This document shows positions 10,117 to 18,432 of a stretch of 36,364 bases of DNA, piece after piece. Location of the stretch: assembly GCF_009707865.1 (NCBI RefSeq), contig NZ_WMBA01000077.1:1-36364 (forward strand), given 5' to 3'. Within the stretch, counting starts at the first letter, position 1. Each line of letters begins with the position of its first letter. The notes beneath the pieces were generated by a model. The model was not told where the DNA came from. It made no database searches and was given only the letters and a program-made list of their open reading frames with translations. A program made the position numbers and the translations under genes. The stretch is from Amycolatopsis pithecellobii (GTDB taxonomy: Bacteria; Actinomycetota; Actinomycetes; Mycobacteriales; Pseudonocardiaceae).

Positions 10117-13100
10117 CGTGGCTTGCCGAGAAGCTCCACCTCCGCCAGCGTGGCCGGGCCGGACAGCTCCAGCCGGTAGTACGTGTACGCCCCGGGCTGC
10201 GCGACCTGGAACGGCCGGGTCTGCTGCCGCCAGGTGAACGTCTGGTGCTGCCTGCTGTCCATCGTCGTCCAGTGCGCGCCGTCGTTCGAGCCGCTCAGCG
10301 TCCAGCCGTCCGCGTCACCGCCGGTGCCCGAGGTGAGCGTGTAGTACGAAACCGGGTCGCCGGGCGCGGACAGCTGGTACTGCACGGTCGTCACCTGGGC
10401 CTGGGTCTTCGACGTGTTGTCGAACAGTGCGGGCTCGGACGCGGTGCCCTTGCCGGGGCCGGTGACGTCGGCGAGTGGCGCCGGTGCCTGGTCGCCCGTG
10501 GTGATGGAGGCGGGCGCGTCGCCGGGACCGGTGCCCCAGCGCGACGGGTCCGGGCCCAGGTCGAAGTCGAGCGTGCCGCCGTGGGCGAGCAGGTCGTGCG
10601 GCAGTGACGTCGAAGTCCACGGCCTGCCGTTGACCCGCAGCCCCTGCACGTAGACGTTCGCCGCGTTGTTCTTCGGCGCGTTGATCACCAGGTCCCGCCC
10701 GGGAAGGTGCACGGTCGCCCTGGTGAACAGCGGCGAGCCGACCGCATAGTCCGGGCTGCCCATCCGCAGCGGGTAGAAGCCCAGCGCGCTGAACACGTAC
10801 CACGCGGACATCTCGCCGTTGTCCTCGTCGCCGGGGTAGCCCTGGCCGAGTTCACTGCCCACGTAGAACCGGGAAAGCGCTTCCCGGACCTTGGCCTGGG
10901 TCTTGGCCGGCTGACCCGCGTAGTCGTACAGGTAGAGGATGTGATGCGCGGGCTGGTTCGAATGCCCGTACTGGCCCATCCGCACGTCCCGCGCCTCCCG
11001 CATCTCGTGGATCGTGCCGCCGTAGGCACCGGGGAACGTTGCGGTTTCGGGCGTGGCGAAGAACTGGTCGAGCTTGTTCGCGAGCCCGGGCTTTCCGCCG
11101 TAGAGATCGGCGAGGCCCTGCCCGTCCTGCGGCACAGTGAACGCCATGCCCCAGCCATCGGTCTCGGTGTAGTCGCCGCCCCAGTTGCGCGGGTCGTACT
11201 GGCCCGGCGGCAGCCGGAAGCTCCCGTCGGGGTTGCGGCCCTGGAAGAAGCCGGTGCCCGGGTCGAACAGGTGCACGTAGTTCTGCGCCCGGTTCAGGAA
11301 GTACGTGTAGTTGTCGAGGTACTCCTGCTTACGCGGGTCGCCCGGCCGGGCCTCGTCGGCGAGTTTCTTCGACAGGTTCGCGATCCCGAAGTCATTGATG
11401 TACCCCTCGATCGCCCACGACATGCCCTCGCCGGTCGTCGTCGGCGTGTACCCGAGGAAGATCGAACTGTCCAGCCCCTTGCGGCCGACGCTGTCGTTCG
11501 GGGGCGTCACGGTCGCGTTCTTGATCGCCGCGTCGTAGGCGCTGTGGATGTCGAAGTTCCGGACGCCCTTGAGGTAGGCGTCGGCGAAGGCCACATCGGA
11601 ACTGGTGCCGGTCATCAGGTTCGCGTAGCCGGGGGAGGACCAGCGGGCGATCCAGCCCCCGTCGCGGTACTGCTGCACGAACCCGTCGATCATCTTGCCG
11701 GCCATATCCGGGGACAGCAGATCGTAGGCGGGCCAGGTGGTGCGATAGGTGTCCCAGAACCCGTTGTTCACGTACAGCTGCCCGTTTTCGACCTGCTGCG
11801 TGAACGGACTCGCGTAGGCGTATTCCGGCTGCCGGGCGCTGCCGGTGTTCTCGAAACCGGAGTTGGGGTAGAGGAACAAGCGGTACAGGTTCGAGTACAG
11901 CGTGGTGAGCTGGTCCTGGCTCGCCCCCTGCACCTCGATGACGCCGAGTTGCCGGTCCCAGGCCGCCTGTGCCGCGTCCCGCACAGACTCGAAGCTCGCG
12001 CCCGGCGCGATTTCCAGGCCGAGGTTCTTCTTCGCCTGCTCGACGCTGATCAGCGACGTCGCGATCCGCATCGTCACCGTCTTGCCGCTGAACTTGAGGT
12101 AACCGCGCACGTTGTCACGGCCTTCGCCGGGCAGCATCCCGCCCGAGGTCACCGGCTGATCGAATGTCGCGTACACGTACAGGCGCCCGGCGCCGGCCGA
12201 CAGACCGCTCTTCACGTCGGAGTAGCCGGTGAGCGACCCGGTCGCCGGATCCAGGGTGAGGCCGCCGGCGTTGCTGACGTTGTCGAAGATCAGGTTCGCG
12301 TTGTCGCCGGGAAACGTGAAGCGGAACATCGCGGCGTGGTCGGTGGGCGCGATCTCCCCGCCGACGCCGTTCTCGAACTTCACGCCGTAGTAGTACGGCC
12401 GCGCGGTTTCGTTCGCGTGCTGGAACGCCAGCGCGCGGGCAGTGCGACTGCCGTCGGGCACACCCCCGGTGTCCGACGGCATGACCTGGAATGTCTGCCG
12501 GTCACCCATCCACGGGCTCGGCTCGTGACTGAGCCCGAAAGCCTGCAGCTGCGGCAGGTTCCGCGCGTTGTTGCTCTCCTGGTAGCGGTAGAGCCAGCTG
12601 TCCGAACCGGCGTCGGTCACCGGCGTCCAGAAGTTGAAGCCGTGCGGTAAAGCCGTCGCCGGGAAGTTGTTTCCGCGCGAGAAGTTTCCATTCGCATTAC
12701 TTCCGCGCGTGGTAAGGACGTGGTCGGACAGATGCGCGACGGCGGGCTGCTGAGCCGGCGCGATCTGGACGTCGTCGACCCAGCCGTTGAAGCTCGCCGG
12801 CCCGGCCGTGCTGTCGTAGCCGAGGAGGATCCTGGCGATCGTCTTACCGCGCGCCACCTGCCCGAGCTTCGCGCGGATCAGGTTCCACTGGTTGGTGTAC
12901 AAGGCTTTTCCGGCACCCTGGCCCTGCGGGGAGAGGCCGAAACCGTACTGATCGGTCGCGCCGAGATCGGACAGGAAGGTGCCGTCGGTGAACGCCAAGT
13001 CCACTGCCACGTTCGTACTCGGGTACCGCGGATCGGCGGTGGTGAACTCCGGGAAGATCTTGTACGCCAGTTCGGTGTCGCCCCGCACCGGGATGCGGAC

Positions 13101-13871
13101 GTCGAACATCTTGTTGTACGAATACCCGCGGCCGTCACTGGTCTGTGTGCCCGTGTAGTGGAAGGCGTGCAGGCCGGTGTACCCGGCGCGAGGTTTGCTG
13201 GCATACCCGCCGACCGGGCCGCTGTCGGGGTGGCTGCGCATCGACGGCAACGGCGGCGGTGCGGGTTCGTCGTTGGCCAGCAACAGTTCCGACAGCTGCA
13301 GGATCGGCCCGCCGTTGTTCGCCGTGACGTCGAGCCGGTAGTAGCGGTACGGCGCGGCCGGGGCGAGCTGGTAGGTGTTGGTCTGAAAGCGCTTTCCGAA
13401 GGATTCGCCGCTGCGGTGATCGAGGTCGGTCCAGACCTGTCCGTCCGCCGAGCCCTGTAAGGTCCAGTCCTTCGGGTCGCGCTCGGGCGCGTCGTTGGCG
13501 GAGGTCAGCGCGTAGTGCGTGAGCGTGACCGGTTCGGACAGCGTGAAGCCCGCCCAGCCGGTGGGTGCCCACGCGAGCCATTTCGTGTCCGGGTTCGCGT
13601 CGAGGAGGTTGACCGCCACCTCACCGCCGTCGGTGTTCTCGGAGCTGGCGGTGACGTCGGTGACCTTGCCGCGGACGTCGCCGGGGATGGCGGATCCGTT
13701 GGCGCCGTTGACACCCGAGGCCCGCTCGGCCACGTCCACCGCGGGCTGTGGCTCGCCCGGCTCGAACGACGACGAGAACCCCGTCACGCCCGGCGCGGCG
13801 GTTGCGGACGCCAGCCCGGCCACGAGAGCGATGGCGGACACCAGTACCGGCACGACGCTGGTTCGGACCAT
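10113..13871 (-). CDS. secreted GH92 family glycosidase with two discoidin domains
   Basis: 1252-aa exported GH92 enzyme, probably an alpha-mannosidase. A Sec signal peptide is visible (MVRTSVVPVLVSAIALVAGL, then ASATAAPG with an AxA-type cleavage at about 24-26). A discoidin/CBM32-like domain spans about 68-190, a carbohydrate-associated stretch about 200-390, the GH92 N-domain and catalytic domain about 400-1110, and a second discoidin-like domain about 1140-1252. Likely catalytic acid E903 is in YTETDGW; D1015-E1016-D1017 lie in GDEDNGEMSAWY. In-frame TTA leucine codons are at 12648-12650 and 13458-13460. The gene overlaps its downstream paralogue by four bases, so the two are a coupled pair, and it lies 109 bases after the M20 gene on the same strand. 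Likely substrates are mannans, glycoproteins or mannosylated cell-envelope glycans. Confidence 0.93.
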   Translation of the reverse strand: MVRTSVVPVLVSAIALVAGLASATAAPGVTGFSSSFEPGEPQPAVDVAERASGVNGANGSAIPGDVRGKVTDVTASSENTDGGEVAVNLLDANPDTKWLAWAPTGWAGFTLSEPVTLTHYALTSANDAPERDPKDWTLQGSADGQVWTDLDHRSGESFGKRFQTNTYQLAPAAPYRYYRLDVTANNGGPILQLSELLLANDEPAPPPLPSMRSHPDSGPVGGYASKPRAGYTGLHAFHYTGTQTSDGRGYSYNKMFDVRIPVRGDTELAYKIFPEFTTADPRYPSTNVAVDLAFTDGTFLSDLGATDQYGFGLSPQGQGAGKALYTNQWNLIRAKLGQVARGKTIARILLGYDSTAGPASFNGWVDDVQIAPAQQPAVAHLSDHVLTTRGSNANGNFSRGNNFPATALPHGFNFWTPVTDAGSDSWLYRYQESNNARNLPQLQAFGLSHEPSPWMGDRQTFQVMPSDTGGVPDGSRTARALAFQHANETARPYYYGVKFENGVGGEIAPTDHAAMFRFTFPGDNANLIFDNVSNAGGLTLDPATGSLTGYSDVKSGLSAGAGRLYVYATFDQPVTSGGMLPGEGRDNVRGYLKFSGKTVTMRIATSLISVEQAKKNLGLEIAPGASFESVRDAAQAAWDRQLGVIEVQGASQDQLTTLYSNLYRLFLYPNSGFENTGSARQPEYAYASPFTQQVENGQLYVNNGFWDTYRTTWPAYDLLSPDMAGKMIDGFVQQYRDGGWIARWSSPGYANLMTGTSSDVAFADAYLKGVRNFDIHSAYDAAIKNATVTPPNDSVGRKGLDSSIFLGYTPTTTGEGMSWAIEGYINDFGIANLSKKLADEARPGDPRKQEYLDNYTYFLNRAQNYVHLFDPGTGFFQGRNPDGSFRLPPGQYDPRNWGGDYTETDGWGMAFTVPQDGQGLADLYGGKPGLANKLDQFFATPETATFPGAYGGTIHEMREARDVRMGQYGHSNQPAHHILYLYDYAGQPAKTQAKVREALSRFYVGSELGQGYPGDEDNGEMSAWYVFSALGFYPLRMGSPDYAVGSPLFTRATVHLPGRDLVINAPKNNAANVYVQGLRVNGRPWTSTSLPHDLLAHGGTLDFDLGPDPSRWGTGPGDAPASITTGDQAPAPLADVTGPGKGTASEPALFDNTSKTQAQVTTVQYQLSAPGDPVSYYTLTSGTGGDADGWTLSGSNDGAHWTTMDSRQHQTFTWRQQTRPFQVAQPGAYTYYRLELSGPATLAEVELLGKPR

Positions 13872-13980
13872 ATGCCGAACCTCAGCCGGTCACCCCGCCG
13901 CGCGTCAAGGATTCCCGCGAAACCTGGCTGAAACAGGACAAGTTCCACTCTTTTTCACGTGGCGGAGCCGCTTGCACTCT

Positions 13981-15270
13981 TCAGACCGAAGAGAGCAGCC
14001 GCCCGAGTACACGCTTGCCGAACTGCAGTCCCTCGACCGGCACCCGCTCGTCGACGCCGTGCGCCATCTCCCGGTACGGGAACCCCGGCGGCAGCCACAG
14101 CGGCGCGAACCCGTAGCAGTCCATGCCCAGCGGGCTGAACGCTTTCGCATCGGTGCCGCCGCCCATGCAGTACGGCACCACCACGGCCTCGGGGTCCTCG
14201 GCGCGCAGGGCGTCGGCCATCGCGGTGAACCACGGCGAGTCGACCGGCGCCTGGACCGGCGGGGTGTGTGAGACGAACTCGCGCTCGATCCCCGGCCCGA
14301 GCAGCGCGTCGATCTGGGCGAGCAGCTGCGCCTCGGTGCCCGGCAGGGTGCGGGTGTCCAGCTGTGCGTGCGCGACACCCGGGATCACGTTGACCTTGTA
14401 GCCGGCGTCGAGCATGGTCGGGGTGCAGCTGTTGCGGACGGTGTTCTCCGCCAGCGACGCCGCCGGGCCGAACCGCGCCAGCGTACCGTCCACATCGGAC
14501 AGATCGACGTCGATGCCGAGCGCTTCCCCGGTGCGCGTGAGGAAAGCCTCGACGGCCGGGGTGAGGTGCACCGGCCACTGGTGCGCGGCGACCCGGTGCA
14601 GCGCGTCGACGAGCCGCACCACCGCGTTCTCGTCGTTGCGCCGGGAGCCGTGGCCGGCCTGCCCGTGCGCGGTCAGCCGCATGTGCGCGGTCCCGCGCTC
14701 GGCGGTACCGACCGGGTACAGGCGCACGGTCCGCCCGTCCGCGGCGGGCACGTGATAGGTGTAGCCGCCGGATTCGCTGATCGCGGCCACGCAGCCGTCG
14801 AAGAACTCGCGGTGCTCGGCGGCGAGCCAGTGCGCGCCCCACGCCCCGCGGTCCTCCTCGTCGGCGAGGAACGCCAGCACGAGTTCGCGGCGCGGCCGCA
14901 GCCCATCGGTGACGAGCGAGAGGACCATCGCGAGGAAGTCCTTCATGTCCACCGTGCCGCGGCCCCACAGGTAGCCGTCGTGGATCTCACCGGCGAACGG
15001 CGGCACCGACCACTCGGCCGGGTCCGCGGGCACGACGTCGAGGTGCCCGTGCACGAGCAGCGGCGCCAGCGTCGGGTCGGTGCCGGGGATCCTGGCGAGC
15101 ACGCTGGCCCGCCGCGGCGCCGACTCCAGCACCTTCGGCTCGACCCCGGCGCCCGACAGCACGCTCGCCACGAACTCCGCCGCTTCCCGCTCGCCTTCGG
15201 CGTCCCCCTGCCCGCGGTTCGTGGTGTCGAATCGCACCAGCTGGGCACACAAATCCACGACGTCAGCCAT
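13981..15270 (-). CDS. M20 family metallohydrolase (peptidase/desuccinylase type)
   Basis: 429-aa di-zinc amidohydrolase of the M20 family (ArgE/DapE/CPG2/dipeptidase group). Metal-binding residues are visible: H76 and D78 in HGHLDVVP, D108 in WGRGTVDMKD and the E138-E139 pair in ADEED (E138 is the expected general base). The HGQAGHGS segment belongs to the dimerisation domain. No signal peptide, so cytoplasmic. Its ATG overlaps the 3' end of the DppA-type gene by eight bases (ATGGCTGA, 15263-15270), so the two are made together. It could cleave dipeptides or remove an N-acyl group. Given the GNAT-racemase pair later in the window, N-succinyl-L-amino acid desuccinylase is an attractive but unproven role. 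Confidence 0.93.
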   Translation of the reverse strand: MADVVDLCAQLVRFDTTNRGQGDAEGEREAAEFVASVLSGAGVEPKVLESAPRRASVLARIPGTDPTLAPLLVHGHLDVVPADPAEWSVPPFAGEIHDGYLWGRGTVDMKDFLAMVLSLVTDGLRPRRELVLAFLADEEDRGAWGAHWLAAEHREFFDGCVAAISESGGYTYHVPAADGRTVRLYPVGTAERGTAHMRLTAHGQAGHGSRRNDENAVVRLVDALHRVAAHQWPVHLTPAVEAFLTRTGEALGIDVDLSDVDGTLARFGPAASLAENTVRNSCTPTMLDAGYKVNVIPGVAHAQLDTRTLPGTEAQLLAQIDALLGPGIEREFVSHTPPVQAPVDSPWFTAMADALRAEDPEAVVVPYCMGGGTDAKAFSPLGMDCYGFAPLWLPPGFPYREMAHGVDERVPVEGLQFGKRVLGRLLSSV

Positions 15271-16090
15271 AACTCCCCTGTACCGCCCCCGCGGCGATCG
15301 CGGTGACCACCTTGAACGCCTTCATCGCCCCGGTCATGTCCGGGGCCTCGAACCCGATCTTACGGATCCCGGTCTGCTCGACGGTCGGCACCACGGCCGC
15401 CGCCTGCGCCAGGTGGGTGGCGTCGAACTCCACCTCGATGCGATGCGGCGCCACCTGAGGCTCGGTGCGGCCGGCACGCGCCATCGCCCGCTCGGCGGCG
15501 AGCCGCAACATGGCCGACGTGCGCTCGGGCGGGATGCAGATGGCGGCGTAGCGGCTCACGCATTCCTTGACCGCCACGCCGATCGCGTCCGGCGCGTAGT
15601 CGCGGGCGTCCTCGCATGTCTTGTCGTCACCGCTGACCATGAGGACGGGTACCCCGTATTCGGCGGCCAGTACCGAGTTCAGCCTGCCCTCGCTCGCCGG
15701 CACCCCGTCCAGCCACACGCCGGTGATCTGGTTCTCCAGGTAGGTGTGGGCGAGCACCCCGTCCTCCCCGGCGCCGGCGTGGTAACCGATGAACGCCACA
15801 CCGTCCACACCGGACTCGACACCCTGCATCATCGACAGCGGTTTGTGCCGCCCGGTCAGCATCCGCACCCGCGCGTCGAGATCTTCCAGCAGCAGGTTGC
15901 GTTGCGAGGAATGGGCTTCGTTGACCAGCACGTCGGTCGCACCGCCATGGTGCAGGCCGGCGATCGTGGCGTTGACGTCCTCGGTGAACAGGCGGCGGAA
16001 ACGTTGCCACTGCGCGGTTCCGGGCACCACGTCGTCGGTCCACGTGACGCCCGTGGCGCCTTCCATGTCCGCAGAGATCAGGATGCGCAT
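15263..16090 (-). CDS. dppA: M55 family D-aminopeptidase (DppA type)
   Basis: 275-aa zinc D-aminopeptidase related to Bacillus subtilis DppA, which removes N-terminal D-amino acids (D-Ala-D-Ala, D-Ala-Gly-Gly). Conserved positions align almost one-to-one with DppA: D8 and E10 (ISADMEG), H60 (NEAH), H104 (GYHAGAG), H115 (the catalytic His) and a Glu at 134 (PASEG). The start is taken at ATG 16090, giving the canonical MRILISADMEG beginning; an open frame continues upstream to 16297 but crosses a repeat region and has no homologous look. It overlaps the M20 gene. Family members form decameric rings in the cytoplasm. Together the pair could degrade D-residue peptides from cell-wall turnover. Confidence 0.95.
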   Translation of the reverse strand: MRILISADMEGATGVTWTDDVVPGTAQWQRFRRLFTEDVNATIAGLHHGGATDVLVNEAHSSQRNLLLEDLDARVRMLTGRHKPLSMMQGVESGVDGVAFIGYHAGAGEDGVLAHTYLENQITGVWLDGVPASEGRLNSVLAAEYGVPVLMVSGDDKTCEDARDYAPDAIGVAVKECVSRYAAICIPPERTSAMLRLAAERAMARAGRTEPQVAPHRIEVEFDATHLAQAAAVVPTVEQTGIRKIGFEAPDMTGAMKAFKVVTAIAAGAVQGSYG

Positions 16091-16454
16091 GGCCCCCGAC
16101 CCTACGGTGTGTTGTGAATATGGCTTGCGTAGCGGTGCGGGTGGCGGAACCTGAGTCCCGCCCGCCAGCCCGACCACCAGCCCCCGGGCGGAGGCGCTGC
16201 CGCCCCGCAGTGCGTTCGGTCTCCGGGATCGCCTCCTGAATATCCGCGCGAGTTGACCTTTCCGGCTGCGCGAGTTGCGCGTTCCCGCCGCACGCAACGC
16301 TCAACTCGCGCGCTCCCAACGCTCAACTCGCGCGCTCCCAACGCTCAACTCGCGCGTGACGGCCCTACAGCAAGGGGCCGCGCGCCGCGGCGATGAGTTC
16401 CGGCGGGCCGCGTGGTCCACTTCATCGACAGGCGAACGGACCGGCGGAGGAACC
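16091..16454. other. intergenic region between divergent dppA and the RibD-like gene
   Basis: 364 bases without a convincing gene. The part next to dppA must hold the promoter for dppA-M20. The right half (16245-16356) carries the repeat cluster described separately. I see no clear -10/-35 pair on either strand. Confidence 0.6.
16245..16356. repeat. cluster of CAACTCGCGC repeats, direct and inverted
   Basis: Two full 22-base tandem units AACGCTCAACTCGCGCGCTCCC (16296-16317 and 16318-16339) are followed by a partial third (16340-16356). Two copies of the core in opposite orientation lie upstream: CGCGCGAGTTGA at 16245-16256 and GCGCGAGTTG at 16268-16277. Opposed copies can fold into stems. 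There are no spacers, so it is not a CRISPR. It may be a dispersed intergenic element of the genome. Confidence 0.85.
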
Positions 16455-16985
16455 ATGAAGATCAAGACGTACCTGGCAGTCAGTATCGACGGCTACATCA
16501 CCACCCAGGAGGGCTGGCCGGTGCAGTTGTCGATGCCGGCCTTCACCGGGCGCACCTCCTACGGGTTGCCGGAGTTCCTCGCGGACTGCCGGGGTGCGGT
16601 GATGGGCCGGACGACGTTCCTGCCCGCGCTGGAGGCGCCCGAATGGCCGTGGCCGGGGTTACGCGTGTTCGTGCTCACCTCCAGCCCGTTGCCCGAAGGG
16701 ACACCCGCGGAGGTGGTGAGCGCGCCCGATCCAGCCGAGTTGCGCAAGCTGATGGAGGAGGCCGATCTCGGCGGCGACGTCCATCTGGTCGGCGGGCAGC
16801 GGACGCTGGACGCGTTCCTGTCCATCGGCGCGCTGGACCAGCTGGGGGTGCTGACGGTGCCACGGTTCGTCGGCAGCGGGGTGCGACTGACCGCGGACGG
16901 CAGCCCGTTCCGCCGCTTCGAGCTCAGGTCCTCGCGGACGTTTCCGGACGGCTGCCTCGAGCAGGTCTACCTTCCCGCGGCCTGA
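16455..16985 (+). CDS. dihydrofolate reductase family protein (RibD C-terminal-like)
   Basis: 176-aa NAD(P)H-dependent reductase-like protein. The start MKIKTYLAVSIDGYIT, the MGRTTFLP segment (DHFR/RibD nucleotide-binding region), VHLVGGQRTLDAFL and the closing strand pair fit the RibD C-terminal/DHFR-like fold, widespread in Actinobacteria with mostly unknown substrates. The start is ATG 16455 with a GGAGGA ribosome site just upstream; the open frame reaching back to 16275 runs through the repeat cluster and is not used. An in-frame TTA codon encodes L69 (16659-16661). A stem-loop 22 bases after the stop suggests a single-gene transcript. Not folate-specific DHFR: too divergent to say. Confidence 0.87.
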   Translation: MKIKTYLAVSIDGYITTQEGWPVQLSMPAFTGRTSYGLPEFLADCRGAVMGRTTFLPALEAPEWPWPGLRVFVLTSSPLPEGTPAEVVSAPDPAELRKLMEEADLGGDVHLVGGQRTLDAFLSIGALDQLGVLTVPRFVGSGVRLTADGSPFRRFELRSSRTFPDGCLEQVYLPAA

Positions 16986-17006
16986 CCGCGGTGCCGGTGG
17001 GGGCCA

Positions 17007-17038
17007 GTCCGATCGCTCGGGGGGCGTGGCGATCGGAC
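17007..17038 (+). terminator. stem-loop after the RibD-like gene
   Basis: GTCCGATCGC (17007-17016) and its perfect complement GCGATCGGAC (17029-17038) enclose a 12-base loop, starting 22 bases after the stop codon. The position fits a rho-independent-like terminator without a T-run. Confidence 0.65.
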
Positions 17039-17120
17039 CGGCGGCCCCTGAGGGCGACGGCGGGTGGCGTGGCGGCGCCGGGTGCCGGCCCGGTGGAAGA
17101 GAAGAGACAACCACCGCGTC

Positions 17121-17177
17121 GGGACGGGCCCAGCGGCGGTACCACTCGATCGAGTGAAGGCAGCCGTTGCCCGTCCC
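17121..17177. promoter_or_regulatory. nested palindrome upstream of glgM
   Basis: A 14-bp perfect palindrome CACTCGATCGAGTG (17143-17156) lies inside an outer inverted repeat GGGACGGG (17121-17128) / CCCGTCCC (17170-17177). It is about 120 bases upstream of the glycogen synthase start. It could be an operator for a dimeric regulator or an RNA structure; no protein is implied by the sequence. Confidence 0.4.
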
Positions 17178-17265
17178 GGGAGCCTGTGGCCCCTTGCTCC
17201 CGGGTTCTCCGGCTGTTTTCCGCCTGGTCACAGGGATTCCGCTGCTGAATGGTTGCCTGTGCCCT

Positions 17266-17271
17266 TAGGGT
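17266..17271 (+). promoter_or_regulatory. candidate -10 element for a leaderless glgM transcript
   Basis: TAGGGT fits the TANNNT -10 pattern and ends six bases before the ATG at 17278, so transcription would start at about the A of the start codon. No Shine-Dalgarno sequence precedes the ATG, which agrees with a leaderless mRNA. No good -35 is visible. Confidence 0.35.
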
Positions 17272-17277
17272 CAGAGC

Positions 17278-18432
17278 ATGCGAGTCGGCCTGCTCACCCG
17301 CGAATACCCGCCCGACGTCTACGGGGGCGCCGGGGTGCACGTCGAGTTCCTCGCCAGGGAACTGCGCTCGCTCGTCGAGCTCGACGTGCATTGCTGGGGC
17401 GCCGATCGCGACGGCGCGCACGGGCACACCGGCGCCCGCGGGTACCACCAGCCCGCCTTCACCACCATGGACATCGCGGTGTCCATGGCCGACGCGCTCA
17501 CCGGGTACGACCTCGCGCACAGCCACACCTGGTACGCCAACCTCGCCGGGCATCTGGCCAAGCTGACCTACGGCATCCCGCACGTGCTGACCGCGCATTC
17601 GCTGGAACCGTTGCGGCCGTGGAAAGCCGAGCAGCTCGGCGGCGGCTACCAGGTCTCGTCGTGGATCGAGCGGACCGCGTACGAGGCCGCCGACGCGATC
17701 ATCGCGGTCAGCGCCGGGATGCGCCGTGACGTCCTCGACGTCTACCCCGCGGTGGCGCCCGAGCGGGTGCAGGTGGTGCACAACGGCATCGACACCGCGC
17801 TGTACCAACCGGTTTCCGCGACCGACGGGGTGCGTGCACGTGGTATAGACCTCGACCGGCCGTACGTGTTGTTCGTCGGCCGCATCACGCGCCAGAAGGG
17901 CGTGCCGCATCTCGTGCGCGCCGCGTCCGCGTTCGAGCCCGGCACGCAGGTCGTGCTGTGCGCCGGGGGTGCCGACACACCCGAACTGGACGCGGAATTC
18001 CGCGAGCTCGTGGGGCGGTTGCGGGCCGAGCGGGACGGGGTGTTCTGGATCCCGGAGATGCTGCCCCGCGACCAGGTCGTCCAGCTGCTGACGCACGCGA
18101 CCGTGTTCGCCTGCCCGTCGGTGTACGAGCCGCTCGGCATCGTGAACCTCGAAGCGATGGCATGCGGAACCGCCGTGGTGGCCAGTGACGTCGGTGGCAT
18201 CCCGGAGGTCGTCGAGGACGGAAAGACCGGGCTGCTGGTGCATTACGACGAGAACGACCCCGCCGCGTTCGAAGCGGGGCTCGCGGCGCGCGTCAACGAA
18301 CTCACCGGTGACCGCGATCGGGCGCGGGCCATGGGATCGGCGGGCAGGGCGCGGGCCGTCGGGGAGTTCGGCTGGGCCGCGATCGCCGCCAGGACCGCCG
18401 GGATCTATGAGGAGCTACGGAGGTCGTCGTGA
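17278..18432 (+). CDS. glgM: GT4 glycogen synthase / alpha-maltose-1-phosphate synthase
   Basis: 384-aa glycosyltransferase family 4 enzyme of the actinobacterial GlgA/GlgM type, which uses ADP-glucose (made by GlgC) to extend alpha-glucan or to form maltose 1-phosphate for the GlgE route. Visible features: the N-terminal glycine loop in REYPPDVYGGAGVH (residues 8-21), VLFVGRITRQKGV opening the second Rossmann domain, and the nucleotide-sugar motif EPLGIVNLEAMACG with the E-x7-E pair. Start at ATG 17278. Its TGA overlaps the GTG of glgC (GTGA, 18429-18432). In mycobacteria the homologue Rv1212c lies next to, but divergent from, glgC (Rv1213); here they are collinear and coupled. Cytoplasmic. 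Confidence 0.93.
   Translation: MRVGLLTREYPPDVYGGAGVHVEFLARELRSLVELDVHCWGADRDGAHGHTGARGYHQPAFTTMDIAVSMADALTGYDLAHSHTWYANLAGHLAKLTYGIPHVLTAHSLEPLRPWKAEQLGGGYQVSSWIERTAYEAADAIIAVSAGMRRDVLDVYPAVAPERVQVVHNGIDTALYQPVSATDGVRARGIDLDRPYVLFVGRITRQKGVPHLVRAASAFEPGTQVVLCAGGADTPELDAEFRELVGRLRAERDGVFWIPEMLPRDQVVQLLTHATVFACPSVYEPLGIVNLEAMACGTAVVASDVGGIPEVVEDGKTGLLVHYDENDPAAFEAGLAARVNELTGDRDRARAMGSAGRARAVGEFGWAAIAARTAGIYEELRRSS

Noticed and set aside
7972..10179. 735-codon plus-strand frame opposite the second GH92 gene
   Set aside because: Antisense shadow; composition and lack of motifs contrast with the clear GH92 signatures on the other strand. The same holds for 10707-12650.
13958..13975. GTGGCGGAGCCGC stem-like motif downstream of the M20 gene, similar to the 23220 hairpin
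   Set aside because: Only about three strong pairs with an acceptable loop, and an A-run, not a T-run, follows on the minus strand; too weak to call a terminator.
16091..16297. N-terminal extension of the M55 D-aminopeptidase
   Set aside because: DppA numbering (D8, E10, H60, H104, H115) fits only the ATG at 16090; the upstream sequence is repeat-rich and has no leader-like character.
16296..16356. Possible CRISPR array
   Set aside because: Units are 22 bases in direct tandem without spacers, only two to three copies, and no cas gene is present.
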